From OLB11 sp041392835 (GTDB lineage: Bacteria > Bacteroidota > Bacteroidia > Chitinophagales > Chitinophagaceae), in the NCBI GenBank assembly GCA_041392835.1, contig JAWKLF010000002.1, forward strand, positions 310,001 to 374,000: a stretch of 64,000 bases of DNA, given 5' to 3'. A program made the translations under genes and the position numbers. Of this stretch, positions 45,121 to 53,545 are shown piece after piece (position 1 is the stretch's first letter; the number at the start of each line of letters is the position of its first letter). Below the pieces are notes generated by a model that was not told the DNA's origin, made no database searches, and saw only the letters and a program-made list of their open reading frames with translations.

Positions 45121-45145
45121 GGTTTTGGAAAATTTATTTCTATTG

Positions 45146-45153
45146 CAAAGATA
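45146..45153 (-). promoter_or_regulatory. -7 element (TATCTTTG) for the haem-binding gene
   Basis: Lies 25 nt before the ATG at 45120. It supports the shorter start. Confidence 0.45.
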
Positions 45154-45370
45154 CTCTTTCAAATTGACCAAATTTATTTGAGAATATAAATAGATTCAAT
45201 ACAGAAATATCTGCACAATTGCAACTTAGTAACGATAGTAAAGAAGAATAAAAATAAAATGTTTTTTTTCAGGATTAAAGAATACTGACTGAACAGAACG
45301 ACTAAATCATAAAAATCTGTGGGCTAATAAAATTAAAATTACTATTTTTATACCAACAAAAGGAAATCTC

Positions 45371-48142
45371 ATGTTCGAAACTTCGCGACCGATAAAAGCT
45401 TTAGAAAAAAATATAGCAGTTGATACTAAAACGGCTTACATCAATGATGTGCCATTTCAGTTTATTCCTGGCGAAACCATTTTGAGCTTTGTACGCCGAA
45501 GTCTTGGAAACGAATTAGTACCAACCTTGTGCGATGCACCCAATTTGGATCCGTTTGGAAGTTGTCGTATTTGCAGTGTAGATGTGGCTTTGGTGCAAAA
45601 CGGAAATGCAAAAGCAATGGCATCGTGCCATACGCCTGTGATGGAAAATTCATTTATTTATCCGACAAGCAAGCGTATTCAAAAGCTTCGAAAAAATATC
45701 ATTGAATTGGTGCTAACCGACCATCCATTGGATTGTTTGACATGCGAAGTAAATAACAATTGCGAATTGCAAACAGTAGCCGCTCAGGTTGGTGTTCGTG
45801 ATGTGCGATATCCTGAAGGAAAAACGCATATAGATAGACAAAAAGATTTAAGTCATCCTTACATGACAAGCGACATGAGCAAGTGCATCAATTGTTTTCG
45901 TTGTGTGCGTGCATGCGATGAAGTGCAAGGACAATTTGTGTTGAGTATGGCTGGTCGTGGATTTGATTCTCATATTGTGAAAGGTGCTGATCAAACATTT
46001 TTTGAAAGTGATTGTGTGAGTTGTGGTGCTTGTGCACAAGCTTGTCCTACAAGTGCGATTAGTGATGTATTTGAAAGTAAAAGCATAGTTGCAAAAGAAA
46101 AAACAAGAACAGTTTGTACATATTGTGGTGTTGGTTGCAACTTGGAAGTAGCAACAATTAATGGCGAAATAAAAAGCATACAAGCGCCTTATGATGCTGC
46201 AGTAAATAGTGGTCATACTTGCTTGAAAGGTCGATATGCTTTTCAGTTTTATAATCATAAAGAACGATTGACTTCGCCTTTGATAAAAAAAGATGGTGAG
46301 TTTGTGCCTGTCACTTGGGACGAAGCCTATACATTTATCGCAGATAAATTGACCGAAATAAAATCAAAATATGGTGCAGATGCCATTGGTGGCATTTCAT
46401 CGGCACGATGCACCAATGAAGAAAATTATTTGATGCAAAAATTTATTCGTGCGGTAATAGGTACCAACAATATTGATAGTTGTGCGCGAGTTTGTCATTC
46501 GCCAACAGCTCTTGGTATGCAACGAGTTTTTGGAACTGGAGCTGCTACCAATTCTGTTATAGATTTAAAATATACGGATTGCATTATGGTTATTGGTGCA
46601 AACCCAACTGACGGTCATCCAGTTACAGGTGCAAAACTGAAACAGTTTGCTATGAAAGGAAAACCTTCCATAGTAATAGATCCTCGTAGGACCGAAATGG
46701 CAAAATATGCCACATATCATTTGCAATTAAAACCTGGTACAAATGTGGCGTTGTTGAATATGATATTTTACTTTATTCTTCAAGAAGGATTAGAAAATAA
46801 AAAATTTATCGAAGAGAGAACGGAAGGCTATGAAGATTTTAAACAACATGTTTTGAATTTTAATATCGATGAACTTTCTGCTATTTGTGGTGTTGAAAAA
46901 GAATTAGTACGTAAGGCTGCCATTGCGTATGCAACTGCGCCAAATGCAATGAGTTTTCATGGCTTAGGCGTTACCGAACATTCGCAAGGAACTTATACCG
47001 TAATGCTCATAGCGGATTTAGCATTAATAACTGGCAACATTGGACGACGTGGCGTAGGTGTGAATCCGCTTCGTGGACAAAACAATGTACAAGGAGCTGC
47101 GGACATGGGTTGTCAGCCACATCAGGGTGCTGGATATCTGGATGTTTCGTTGCCTGAAGTGCATGAACAATATGAAAAATTTTATGGTGTGAAATTGACG
47201 ACAACACCTGGCTTAAAAATTCCAAAAATGTATGACGCAGCACATGAAGGAAAATTCAAAGCTTTGTGGTTGATGGGCGAAGACAATGTACAAACCGATC
47301 CTAACACAAACTACGTAAAAGAAGCGATGAATAGTTTGGAGCTGTTAGTAGTTCAAGAAATATTTATGACCGAAACCGCCAAGATGGCTCACGTGATTTT
47401 GCCAGCAGCAACGTTTTTAGAAAAAAGCGGAACCTTTACCAATGGCGAAAGAAGAATTCAACGCGTAAATAAAGTAGTAGAACCATTGGCAGGAACCAAA
47501 ACAGATGGTCAAATGATAGTGGATATAATGAATAAGATGGGCTACAAACAAGCAGACTATGATCCTAAAACAATGTTGGAAGAAATCTCTCAGATAGTTC
47601 CATTTTTTGCTGGCGTAAAATGGGATGAATTAGGCGACAATGGCAAACAATGGCCTGTGAAACCCGATGGCAGTGATACAGAAATATTGCACGTTGATAC
47701 TTTCAAAATTGGAAAAGGGCAATTTAAGAAAGCTACTTGGAAGGAGTCAACAGAACTGACAGATAATAAAAAAGATTTTCCGTACATCTTAACTACAAAT
47801 CGCGAATTAGAACATTACAACTGTGGTGCACAAACACGAAGAACTGGAAATGCCGAAATTTTATTGACGGATTCCTTATTGATACATCCACATGATGCAG
47901 CTGATAACAGAATAGAAGATGGCGACATGGTTTGCATTGAAAGTGCACGTGGCAAAATAGATGTGAAAGCCAAAATTACCGACGAAGTAAATCCTGGTAT
48001 TCTTTCATCCACATTTCATTTTCCGGAAGTGAGCATGAATATTCTCACAAGTTCTGTAACGGATAGCGATGCCTTATGTCCTGAATATAAGGTATGTGCT
48101 GTAAGAATCAGGAAGAGTAAAGGGAAGTATAAATTAAATTAA
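45371..48142 (+). CDS. Formate dehydrogenase alpha subunit (molybdopterin, NuoG-like N-terminus)
   Basis: The 923-residue protein has an N-terminal plant-type [2Fe-2S] domain (C54, C65, C68, C86), a His-Cys [4Fe-4S] site (H118, C122, C125, C131), and a two-cluster ferredoxin (C172-C182, C215-C225). A molybdopterin domain with its own [4Fe-4S] site (C249, C252, C256, C284) follows. C375-H376 in CARVCHSPTALGM is the expected metal-binding and catalytic pair, i.e. the cysteine (not selenocysteine) form. Layout and length fit FdsA. Leucine codons are mostly TTG here, in contrast to its partner subunit gene. An AGGAAA box precedes the ATG. No fdhD or cofactor genes are in the window. Confidence 0.93.
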   Translation: MFETSRPIKALEKNIAVDTKTAYINDVPFQFIPGETILSFVRRSLGNELVPTLCDAPNLDPFGSCRICSVDVALVQNGNAKAMASCHTPVMENSFIYPTSKRIQKLRKNIIELVLTDHPLDCLTCEVNNNCELQTVAAQVGVRDVRYPEGKTHIDRQKDLSHPYMTSDMSKCINCFRCVRACDEVQGQFVLSMAGRGFDSHIVKGADQTFFESDCVSCGACAQACPTSAISDVFESKSIVAKEKTRTVCTYCGVGCNLEVATINGEIKSIQAPYDAAVNSGHTCLKGRYAFQFYNHKERLTSPLIKKDGEFVPVTWDEAYTFIADKLTEIKSKYGADAIGGISSARCTNEENYLMQKFIRAVIGTNNIDSCARVCHSPTALGMQRVFGTGAATNSVIDLKYTDCIMVIGANPTDGHPVTGAKLKQFAMKGKPSIVIDPRRTEMAKYATYHLQLKPGTNVALLNMIFYFILQEGLENKKFIEERTEGYEDFKQHVLNFNIDELSAICGVEKELVRKAAIAYATAPNAMSFHGLGVTEHSQGTYTVMLIADLALITGNIGRRGVGVNPLRGQNNVQGAADMGCQPHQGAGYLDVSLPEVHEQYEKFYGVKLTTTPGLKIPKMYDAAHEGKFKALWLMGEDNVQTDPNTNYVKEAMNSLELLVVQEIFMTETAKMAHVILPAATFLEKSGTFTNGERRIQRVNKVVEPLAGTKTDGQMIVDIMNKMGYKQADYDPKTMLEEISQIVPFFAGVKWDELGDNGKQWPVKPDGSDTEILHVDTFKIGKGQFKKATWKESTELTDNKKDFPYILTTNRELEHYNCGAQTRRTGNAEILLTDSLLIHPHDAADNRIEDGDMVCIESARGKIDVKAKITDEVNPGILSSTFHFPEVSMNILTSSVTDSDALCPEYKVCAVRIRKSKGKYKLN

Positions 48143-48155
48143 TGAAGGAAATACT

Positions 48156-48503
48156 ATGAAATATCTTAGTTCATTTTTTTTAATTTTTTTCTTGGTAGCT
48201 TGTCAATGTGAAAATCAAGATTTTACTTTTCAAGCAAAACTGATAAGTAGAACAGATTCTTCTTCGCCGCTTGCTAATCGAATTTTGAAGGTTAGGTATT
48301 TGAGTAATTTCAAAGGAGAATTGGGTAGTTGTAGCAAAAAAGATATTAATGAACTTATTCAAAGTAATTCTGGTGGAATTATACATACAAGTTTGAGTCG
48401 TGCAGCAGAAAATTCCACATTGACACTCTATGATTCTTTAGGCAATATTCTCTTTGATAGTATTCTCACTAATGATATAGGCAATATATATATGAATCCT
48501 TAA
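48156..48503 (+). CDS. Small lipoprotein of unknown function
   Basis: The 115-residue protein has a lipobox (FFLIFFLVACQC) and three further cysteines. The rest is beta-rich and carries no motif I recognise (ILKVRYLSNFKGELGSC, TLTLYDSLGNILFDSIL). It follows the formate dehydrogenase gene by 13 nt and may be co-transcribed, although the content gives no hint of a linked role. Function unknown. Confidence 0.65.
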   Translation: MKYLSSFFLIFFLVACQCENQDFTFQAKLISRTDSSSPLANRILKVRYLSNFKGELGSCSKKDINELIQSNSGGIIHTSLSRAAENSTLTLYDSLGNILFDSILTNDIGNIYMNP

Positions 48504-48507
48504 TTTT

Positions 48508-49653
48508 TTACTTCAGCAGTTTATTCAACTTTTCTATTGCCATTTGTAATGTTTCCTCTTTTTTTCCAAAACAAAAGCGTACCATTTTATCATCTTTTTT
48601 ATTTTGATAAAATGCACTAATTGGTATACAAGCCACTCCAATTTTTTGTGTAAGCCAATTTGAAAACTCTGTATCAGAGCTTTTGCTTATTTGCTCATAC
48701 CCAAGTGTTTGAAAATAAGTTCCATGTGCTTTGTTGTAAATAGTAAATGGCAAATGATTTATAGAATTTATAAAAAGATCTCTTTTTTGTTGAAATAGCT
48801 TTGAAATACTAGTATATGCAGATTCATTTTTTAAATAATAGGACAAGGCTATTTGCATTGGTGTATTTGTTGTGAAGCTGATAAACTGATGCATTTTTCT
48901 AAACTCAGCACTTAATTTTTTTGGTGCTACGCAATAACCCATCTTCCATCCAGTTGTATGAAATACTTTGCCAAAGGAAAATAAAACAAAACTTCGCTCA
49001 TACAATTCAGGATACATTATAATACTCATATGTTTTTTGTCATCAAAAATGATATGTTCATAAACTTCATCGCTAATTATATACATAGCTGTGTTTTGAA
49101 CAAGCTCTATAAGTTGCAACATATCTTGATGTGTCCAAACATAGCCGCTTGGGTTGTGCGGTGAATTTATAATGATGGCTTTTGTTTTGGCCGTTATATG
49201 TTCTTTTACTAATTGCCAATCTACCGAAAAATCTGGGAATCGCAAAGGCACACATACTGCCTTTGCACCATTCATTTCTATATTTGGGATATAACTATCG
49301 TAGGCTGGTTCCAAAACTATTACTTCATCACCTGCTTCCAATATGGCTGTGAGGGCAGCATATATAGCATATGTAGCACCTGGCACTATTGTAATTTCAT
49401 CGTTTGCATCACAATCTTTATTGTAGCATTTTTTTATTTTTTCAGACAAAGCGGTTCTCAATGCAGGCATGCCTATCATAGGAGCATACTGATTGTGCCC
49501 ATCTTTCATAGCCTTATAAACATGTTCTATTAATACATCTGAAATTGGGAAATCTGGAAAGCCTTGTGATAAATTAATAGCCTTGTATTCATTGGCCATA
49601 GCACTCATGACAGTAAAAATATTGGTTGCTATGTTTGGTAATTTACTTTTCAT
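48508..49653 (-). CDS. Class I pyridoxal-phosphate aminotransferase (methionine/kynurenine-type)
   Basis: The 381-residue protein has the fold-type I pattern INLSQGFPDFPISD, HNQYAPMIGMPALRTALSEK, INSPHNPSGYVW, ISDEVYEHIIFD, and the PLP lysine K229 in FSFGKVFHTTGWKMGYC. It resembles YbdL-type methionine aminotransferases; glutamine transaminase K and kynurenine aminotransferase are relatives. Substrate cannot be read. It converges with the lipoprotein gene. Confidence 0.9.
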   Translation of the reverse strand: MKSKLPNIATNIFTVMSAMANEYKAINLSQGFPDFPISDVLIEHVYKAMKDGHNQYAPMIGMPALRTALSEKIKKCYNKDCDANDEITIVPGATYAIYAALTAILEAGDEVIVLEPAYDSYIPNIEMNGAKAVCVPLRFPDFSVDWQLVKEHITAKTKAIIINSPHNPSGYVWTHQDMLQLIELVQNTAMYIISDEVYEHIIFDDKKHMSIIMYPELYERSFVLFSFGKVFHTTGWKMGYCVAPKKLSAEFRKMHQFISFTTNTPMQIALSYYLKNESAYTSISKLFQQKRDLFINSINHLPFTIYNKAHGTYFQTLGYEQISKSSDTEFSNWLTQKIGVACIPISAFYQNKKDDKMVRFCFGKKEETLQMAIEKLNKLLK

Positions 49654-49674
49654 GCTACTAAAAATACAAAAAAA

Positions 49675-49989
49675 TTAAAGATTAAAATCACCAAACTCAT
49701 ATTCGCGCTCTACTTTACAAATATGAACTTTGTAGTATGTGTACCATTTTTGTTTTCCATATCGCTGTGCTAAGTAGTGCTCACTCTGATGCTTCCATGC
49801 TCGAATATCTTCTAAAGTCTCCCAAAAAGAAACTGAAACTCCAATTGTGTCTCTTGCAGATTCAAAACCCAAATAACCCTTTTGCGTTGTAGCCAAAGCT
49901 TCCATTTCTAATGCCATCTCATGATAGCCTTCTGTGTTGTTACTTAATTTTGATATGAAAATAACAGCATAATATGATTTATGTTCCAT
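49675..49989 (-). CDS. Antibiotic biosynthesis monooxygenase (ABM)-fold protein
   Basis: The 104-residue protein has the ABM-type ferredoxin-like pattern YYAVIFISKLSN, MALEMEALATTQKGYLGFESARD, VSVSFWETLEDIRAWKHQSEH and QKWYTYYKVHICKVEREYEF. In many genomes such proteins are small heat-stable or haem-degrading monooxygenases; nothing here indicates an antibiotic link. It lies 5 nt from the next gene on the same strand. Confidence 0.8.
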   Translation of the reverse strand: MEHKSYYAVIFISKLSNNTEGYHEMALEMEALATTQKGYLGFESARDTIGVSVSFWETLEDIRAWKHQSEHYLAQRYGKQKWYTYYKVHICKVEREYEFGDFNL

Positions 49990-49994
49990 CGTAA

Positions 49995-51392
49995 TTATTC
50001 TTTACTAAATGTGGTATGATACGTTTTACTATTTTGTAGTACTAAGATGTTATAGATACCTTGTGGCAAATTATCTGTAGCTATTTCTATATCTTGCTGA
50101 GCATTGCTATTCTGAATTATTTTTTTGAAAAGTTTGCCTTCAATATTATATACTCTTAGTTCTATAGGTTCATTTGTAACAAAATTATTTTGTATCCAAA
50201 TTTTATTTTGACAAGGCACAGGATATAGTGTTAAGGTTTCGGATTTATCTACAAATGTATTTACTCCTACAGAGCTTGTGTAATAATAAAAATTTTGATA
50301 ACTAGGCTTAAGCGTACCCATGCTTTCTATATTGGATATAGTATAGGTAAGAAGTTTATTGTTGTTGTATGTATAAAATGTATTTTCTATTTCTACCCAG
50401 GCGGTATTGATATTTTGATAATGCCGATAGGCAGATTTTAATTGGTTTAAGTATTCATAATTAAATTTTTCAGTTGACAGCCAACTACCGTTTTGATATA
50501 GCTGCAACAACATTTCGGCCAAACTATCTTGTGTGTCGTATTGTATATTATTTTTGGAAGTAGGAGTCCACATTCCGTTCCAAATTTCACTTTGAATTTC
50601 ACTTACCTTACCACTACTTGTATGTAAAAAAGAAGTTCGATTTTTATGAATCCACGTTTGGTTAGTTATGTCATAAATCTGATTTAATGACTCAGTCATC
50701 ACAAATGGTGAGCTTGAATAGGTATTTAATGTGCGCTTATCTAGCACCCAATTATTAGATGTGTCGGGTATAGAATAAGTAATGGAGGCTACTGAATCTT
50801 GATTATATTGAAAATATTTTCGATCCACTTTTTTCCAAACTTGCAAGGAATTATCCCAAATATAATTCTCAGAATATTGTATTTTATTTGCTGTTATCTG
50901 TCTATCTTCTTTTGAAATAGACTGCCAAGCATTATTTACCCAAACTTGATTTACTACTTGGCTACTCAAATTGCCCACATAGGCGTTTTGCAATATTCTA
51001 CCTGTATTTACCCATTGCGCATTTTGCCATGACTGAAAAGTAATGCTAAGTGTATTGTGATTGTTATCGTATGTATAATTATATTGTTTATTGTTTAGCC
51101 AAGCCGTTCCATTCCATTTTTGTATAAGCAAATTAATTAAGTCTGCATTTACATCATAAGTATAAAGACTATTAGTATTCTGCTCCCACATACTATTGAT
51201 ACTATCATATGTGATGTATGTATTGAGTGCTATTTGGCCGTTTGTGGTATAAACGTATTGATGCGAGTCTTTACCAACCCAATTATTATTTTGAAAAAAA
51301 TCTCTTTTTTGAGCTTGTAGATAATAGGTTTGTGAAAATGAATAGGTAGCAAAGAATATAAAAAGACTTAAACTTAAAAATAGTTTAGCCAT
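49995..51392 (-). CDS. Secreted repeat protein with T9SS type A sorting domain
   Basis: From the ATG at 51392 (signal MAKLFLSLSLFIFFATYSFS) the protein has 465 residues. The middle has about eight short repeats with W and Y residues, such as LLIQKWNGTAWLNNKQYNYT, QSWQNAQWVNTGRILQNAYV and VWVNNAWQSISKEDRQI. They resemble YD-type surface repeats. The C-terminus is a sorting domain (LTLYPVPCQNKIWIQNNFVT, LRVYNIEGKLFKKIIQN, LPQGIYNILVLQNSKTY). It overlaps the reductase gene by 8 nt, so co-transcription is likely. Confidence 0.85.
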   Translation of the reverse strand: MAKLFLSLSLFIFFATYSFSQTYYLQAQKRDFFQNNNWVGKDSHQYVYTTNGQIALNTYITYDSINSMWEQNTNSLYTYDVNADLINLLIQKWNGTAWLNNKQYNYTYDNNHNTLSITFQSWQNAQWVNTGRILQNAYVGNLSSQVVNQVWVNNAWQSISKEDRQITANKIQYSENYIWDNSLQVWKKVDRKYFQYNQDSVASITYSIPDTSNNWVLDKRTLNTYSSSPFVMTESLNQIYDITNQTWIHKNRTSFLHTSSGKVSEIQSEIWNGMWTPTSKNNIQYDTQDSLAEMLLQLYQNGSWLSTEKFNYEYLNQLKSAYRHYQNINTAWVEIENTFYTYNNNKLLTYTISNIESMGTLKPSYQNFYYYTSSVGVNTFVDKSETLTLYPVPCQNKIWIQNNFVTNEPIELRVYNIEGKLFKKIIQNSNAQQDIEIATDNLPQGIYNILVLQNSKTYHTTFSKE

Positions 51393-52101
51393 AAAGCTCA
51401 AAGTGTATTTGTTTTTTATCATAGTTAAGTAATTGAAGTTTTTGCCTTGCCTCATCAATCATATTTTTCCAACCACACAGCATAAATTCGGCTGCTGGCT
51501 TATTAGCACTAAGTTCTTCATATACTGCATGTACGTAGCCTTGTCTTCCATTCCAAGTTTCTCTTGACAGCACAGGTATATATTCAAATCCTTCCATTTC
51601 ATTCGATATGCTTTGCATTTCATCGTGATAGAGTAAATCCATTTTGGTACGAGTACCAAAAATAAGAAATATATTCCCGAATTCTTTATTATGATTTTTT
51701 ATATCATGAATCATGCTTCTAAAAGGTGCTATGCCCGTACCTGTACATATCAAGAATAAATCTTCCGGTATTTTTTCGTGTAAAACAAAAACACCTACAG
51801 GGCCTCTAAAGGTTAGCTGGTCGCCTTCTTTCATTTCTTTAAACAAAAAATTAGTACCCAAACCATCTTCAACTAAAACAATTACTAATTCAAAAACAGG
51901 GCTGCCGTCGGGCGCCGAAGCTATAGAATAACTACGCCAACGCTTATTCTTTTTTTCATGAATAGGCAAGTCTAAGGTTACAAATTGTCCGGGTTTAAAA
52001 TCGAATGCTAAGTTACTATCGCATGCAATAAAAAATCGGCGAGTACTTTCTGTTTCGTCGATAATTTTTACAATCGTTCCCGTTTGCCATTCTTGTTGCA
52101 T
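51385..52101 (-). CDS. FAD/NAD(P)-binding oxidoreductase (ferredoxin-NADP reductase type)
   Basis: The 238-residue protein has an FAD domain with FKPGQFVTLDLPIHEKKNK and RSYSIASAPDG (RxYS motif), and an NAD(P) domain with LFLICTGTGIAPFRSMIHDI and FMLCGWKNMIDEARQKL. It is the single-chain FNR type without an attached [2Fe-2S] domain, so it needs a separate electron carrier. Substrate unknown. In Bacteroidota this is often annotated ferredoxin-NADP reductase. The next gene downstream starts inside its tail. Confidence 0.9.
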   Translation of the reverse strand: MQQEWQTGTIVKIIDETESTRRFFIACDSNLAFDFKPGQFVTLDLPIHEKKNKRWRSYSIASAPDGSPVFELVIVLVEDGLGTNFLFKEMKEGDQLTFRGPVGVFVLHEKIPEDLFLICTGTGIAPFRSMIHDIKNHNKEFGNIFLIFGTRTKMDLLYHDEMQSISNEMEGFEYIPVLSRETWNGRQGYVHAVYEELSANKPAAEFMLCGWKNMIDEARQKLQLLNYDKKQIHFELYG

Positions 52102-52166
52102 AGTGAAACATAAAGATATGTTTTTTTTATTGAATACTCCTTCAGAATTTTATTTCCTTTTTTCGG

Positions 52167-52742
52167 CTATTGATAATATGGTGAAATCATTGCATATACC
52201 ACAACCCCTGTAATGGCTACATATAACCAAATAGGAAAAGTATATCGAACTAATTTTTTATGTTTATCAAACTCTGAAGTTAATCCTCTATAGGCGCTGT
52301 ACAACACAAAAGGCATAACCAAACCTGCCAGAGTAATGTGTGTGCTAATAATAAAATAATAAATATAGCGCAAAGAACCAGCTTGTAATTTTTCTGCTTC
52401 GCTCAATAAGCCATCGTGATTCAAATCGCCAAATTTTGTTTCGCCTGTAAATAAATGATGGGCTATATAAAACACCAAAAATAATATTGAGAATAACATG
52501 GTTGCAAGCATTACTTGTTTATGTTTTTGAATATTTTTTTGTTTTATAAAATACAAACCCACAAGGAGCAAAACACTTACTATGCTATTAACAATAGCAC
52601 TTAACAAAGCAAAAATATGAGGGTCAAATGGCAATGTTATGGGCAGCGTGATGCGGTCTAAAATAGTGATAGCTAAAAAAACGATGATCGAAAATGACCA
52701 AATTAACACATGAGCTTTTTTGTTGTTTCTTTCTAATTGCAT
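52167..52742 (-). CDS. DUF420 domain-containing membrane protein
   Basis: The 191-residue protein has five or six membrane helices with histidines in SFSIIVFLAIT, HKQVMLATMLFSILFLVFYIAHHLF, ISTHITLAGLVMPFVLYSAY and FPIWLYVAITGVVVYAM. DUF420 proteins are thought to assist cytochrome c oxidase assembly, and the SCO gene lies 3 nt upstream, in agreement. No oxidase subunit is visible in the window. Confidence 0.9.
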   Translation of the reverse strand: MQLERNNKKAHVLIWSFSIIVFLAITILDRITLPITLPFDPHIFALLSAIVNSIVSVLLLVGLYFIKQKNIQKHKQVMLATMLFSILFLVFYIAHHLFTGETKFGDLNHDGLLSEAEKLQAGSLRYIYYFIISTHITLAGLVMPFVLYSAYRGLTSEFDKHKKLVRYTFPIWLYVAITGVVVYAMISPYYQ

Positions 52743-52745
52743 GCT

Positions 52746-53441
52746 TTACTTTTTCTTTTTTTCTACTATTAGTCGAGCTATATCTTCAGCGCACAATCGC
52801 ACATTGTTTGAGTCAAGTCCGTTATAATAGCCTCTTATATTTCTGTATTTATCAATCAAGACAAATTTTTCTGGATGTATAAAATCATTCTCATCGCCAC
52901 TGCCCTCATCCAAATTAAGTTGTAGCTCTTGCCGAGCAAAGGCATAAATTTCTTTTTTATTACCTGTAGCAAAAAACCACTTATCATGATTGGCATGATA
53001 CTTATCTGCATACATACGCAATCTATTTACTGAATCTGTAATAGGATCTACAGAGATAGATACAAATCGAAGCGCTGTATCATTTTTTATAAAAGCCTTA
53101 TTGAGCAAAGCCATATTTTTTGTCAGTGTTGGGCATATGGTTTGGCAAGTGGTAAAGAAAAAATTAACTACTAGTATTTTCCCTTCAAAATTTTGCACAA
53201 GACCTATACTATCTCCTAATTGATTCAGCAATTTCAAATTGCTTATTTGATGAAAGAAAGTATCTGGAACATTTTTATTGTCTCTAATATTTTGAGCTAT
53301 ACTATCTATTACATAATGCTTGGGCATTGCTATATGACCATCATGCCCTTTGTATTTTAGGTATAAAAACGCTAATAGAGGTACTAAGAAACTAAAAAAA
53401 CTACCCAGCAACACACTTCTTATCTTTTTGGCCGATTGCAT
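52746..53441 (-). CDS. SCO1/SenC family copper chaperone
   Basis: The 231-residue protein is membrane-anchored (helix about 9-28) and faces the periplasm. It delivers copper to, or reduces, the CuA site of cytochrome oxidase. The copper-binding CxxxC is FFFTTCQTICPTLTKN (C99 and C103); the distal histidine is probably the one in NDFIHPEKFVLID. It forms a two-gene unit with DUF420 downstream, and a -7 element lies 5 nt before the ATG. Confidence 0.93.
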   Translation of the reverse strand: MQSAKKIRSVLLGSFFSFLVPLLAFLYLKYKGHDGHIAMPKHYVIDSIAQNIRDNKNVPDTFFHQISNLKLLNQLGDSIGLVQNFEGKILVVNFFFTTCQTICPTLTKNMALLNKAFIKNDTALRFVSISVDPITDSVNRLRMYADKYHANHDKWFFATGNKKEIYAFARQELQLNLDEGSGDENDFIHPEKFVLIDKYRNIRGYYNGLDSNNVRLCAEDIARLIVEKKKK

Positions 53442-53446
53442 ATGGG

Positions 53447-53454
53447 CAAAGGTA
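53447..53454 (-). promoter_or_regulatory. -7 element (TACCTTTG) for the SCO-DUF420 unit
   Basis: Ends 5 nt before the ATG at 53441. Confidence 0.45.
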
Positions 53455-53530
53455 ATTGCATTCTTTATATACTATCACTTTTATCATATCAAAAACATTT
53501 ATCAAGCATTTTTATCCCTCATATTAATTG

Positions 53531-53538
53531 TACATTTG
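53531..53538 (+). promoter_or_regulatory. -7 element (TACATTTG) for the ABC transporter gene
   Basis: Ends 7 nt before the ATG at 53546. It overlaps an upstream in-frame TTG extension and so rules it out. Confidence 0.45.
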
Positions 53539-53545
53539 CGTTTTC

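Noticed and set aside
45270..45350. Degenerate second copy of the 4944-5020 palindrome (AAAAATCTGTG)
   Set aside because: Only one short half matches and no pairing arm was found.
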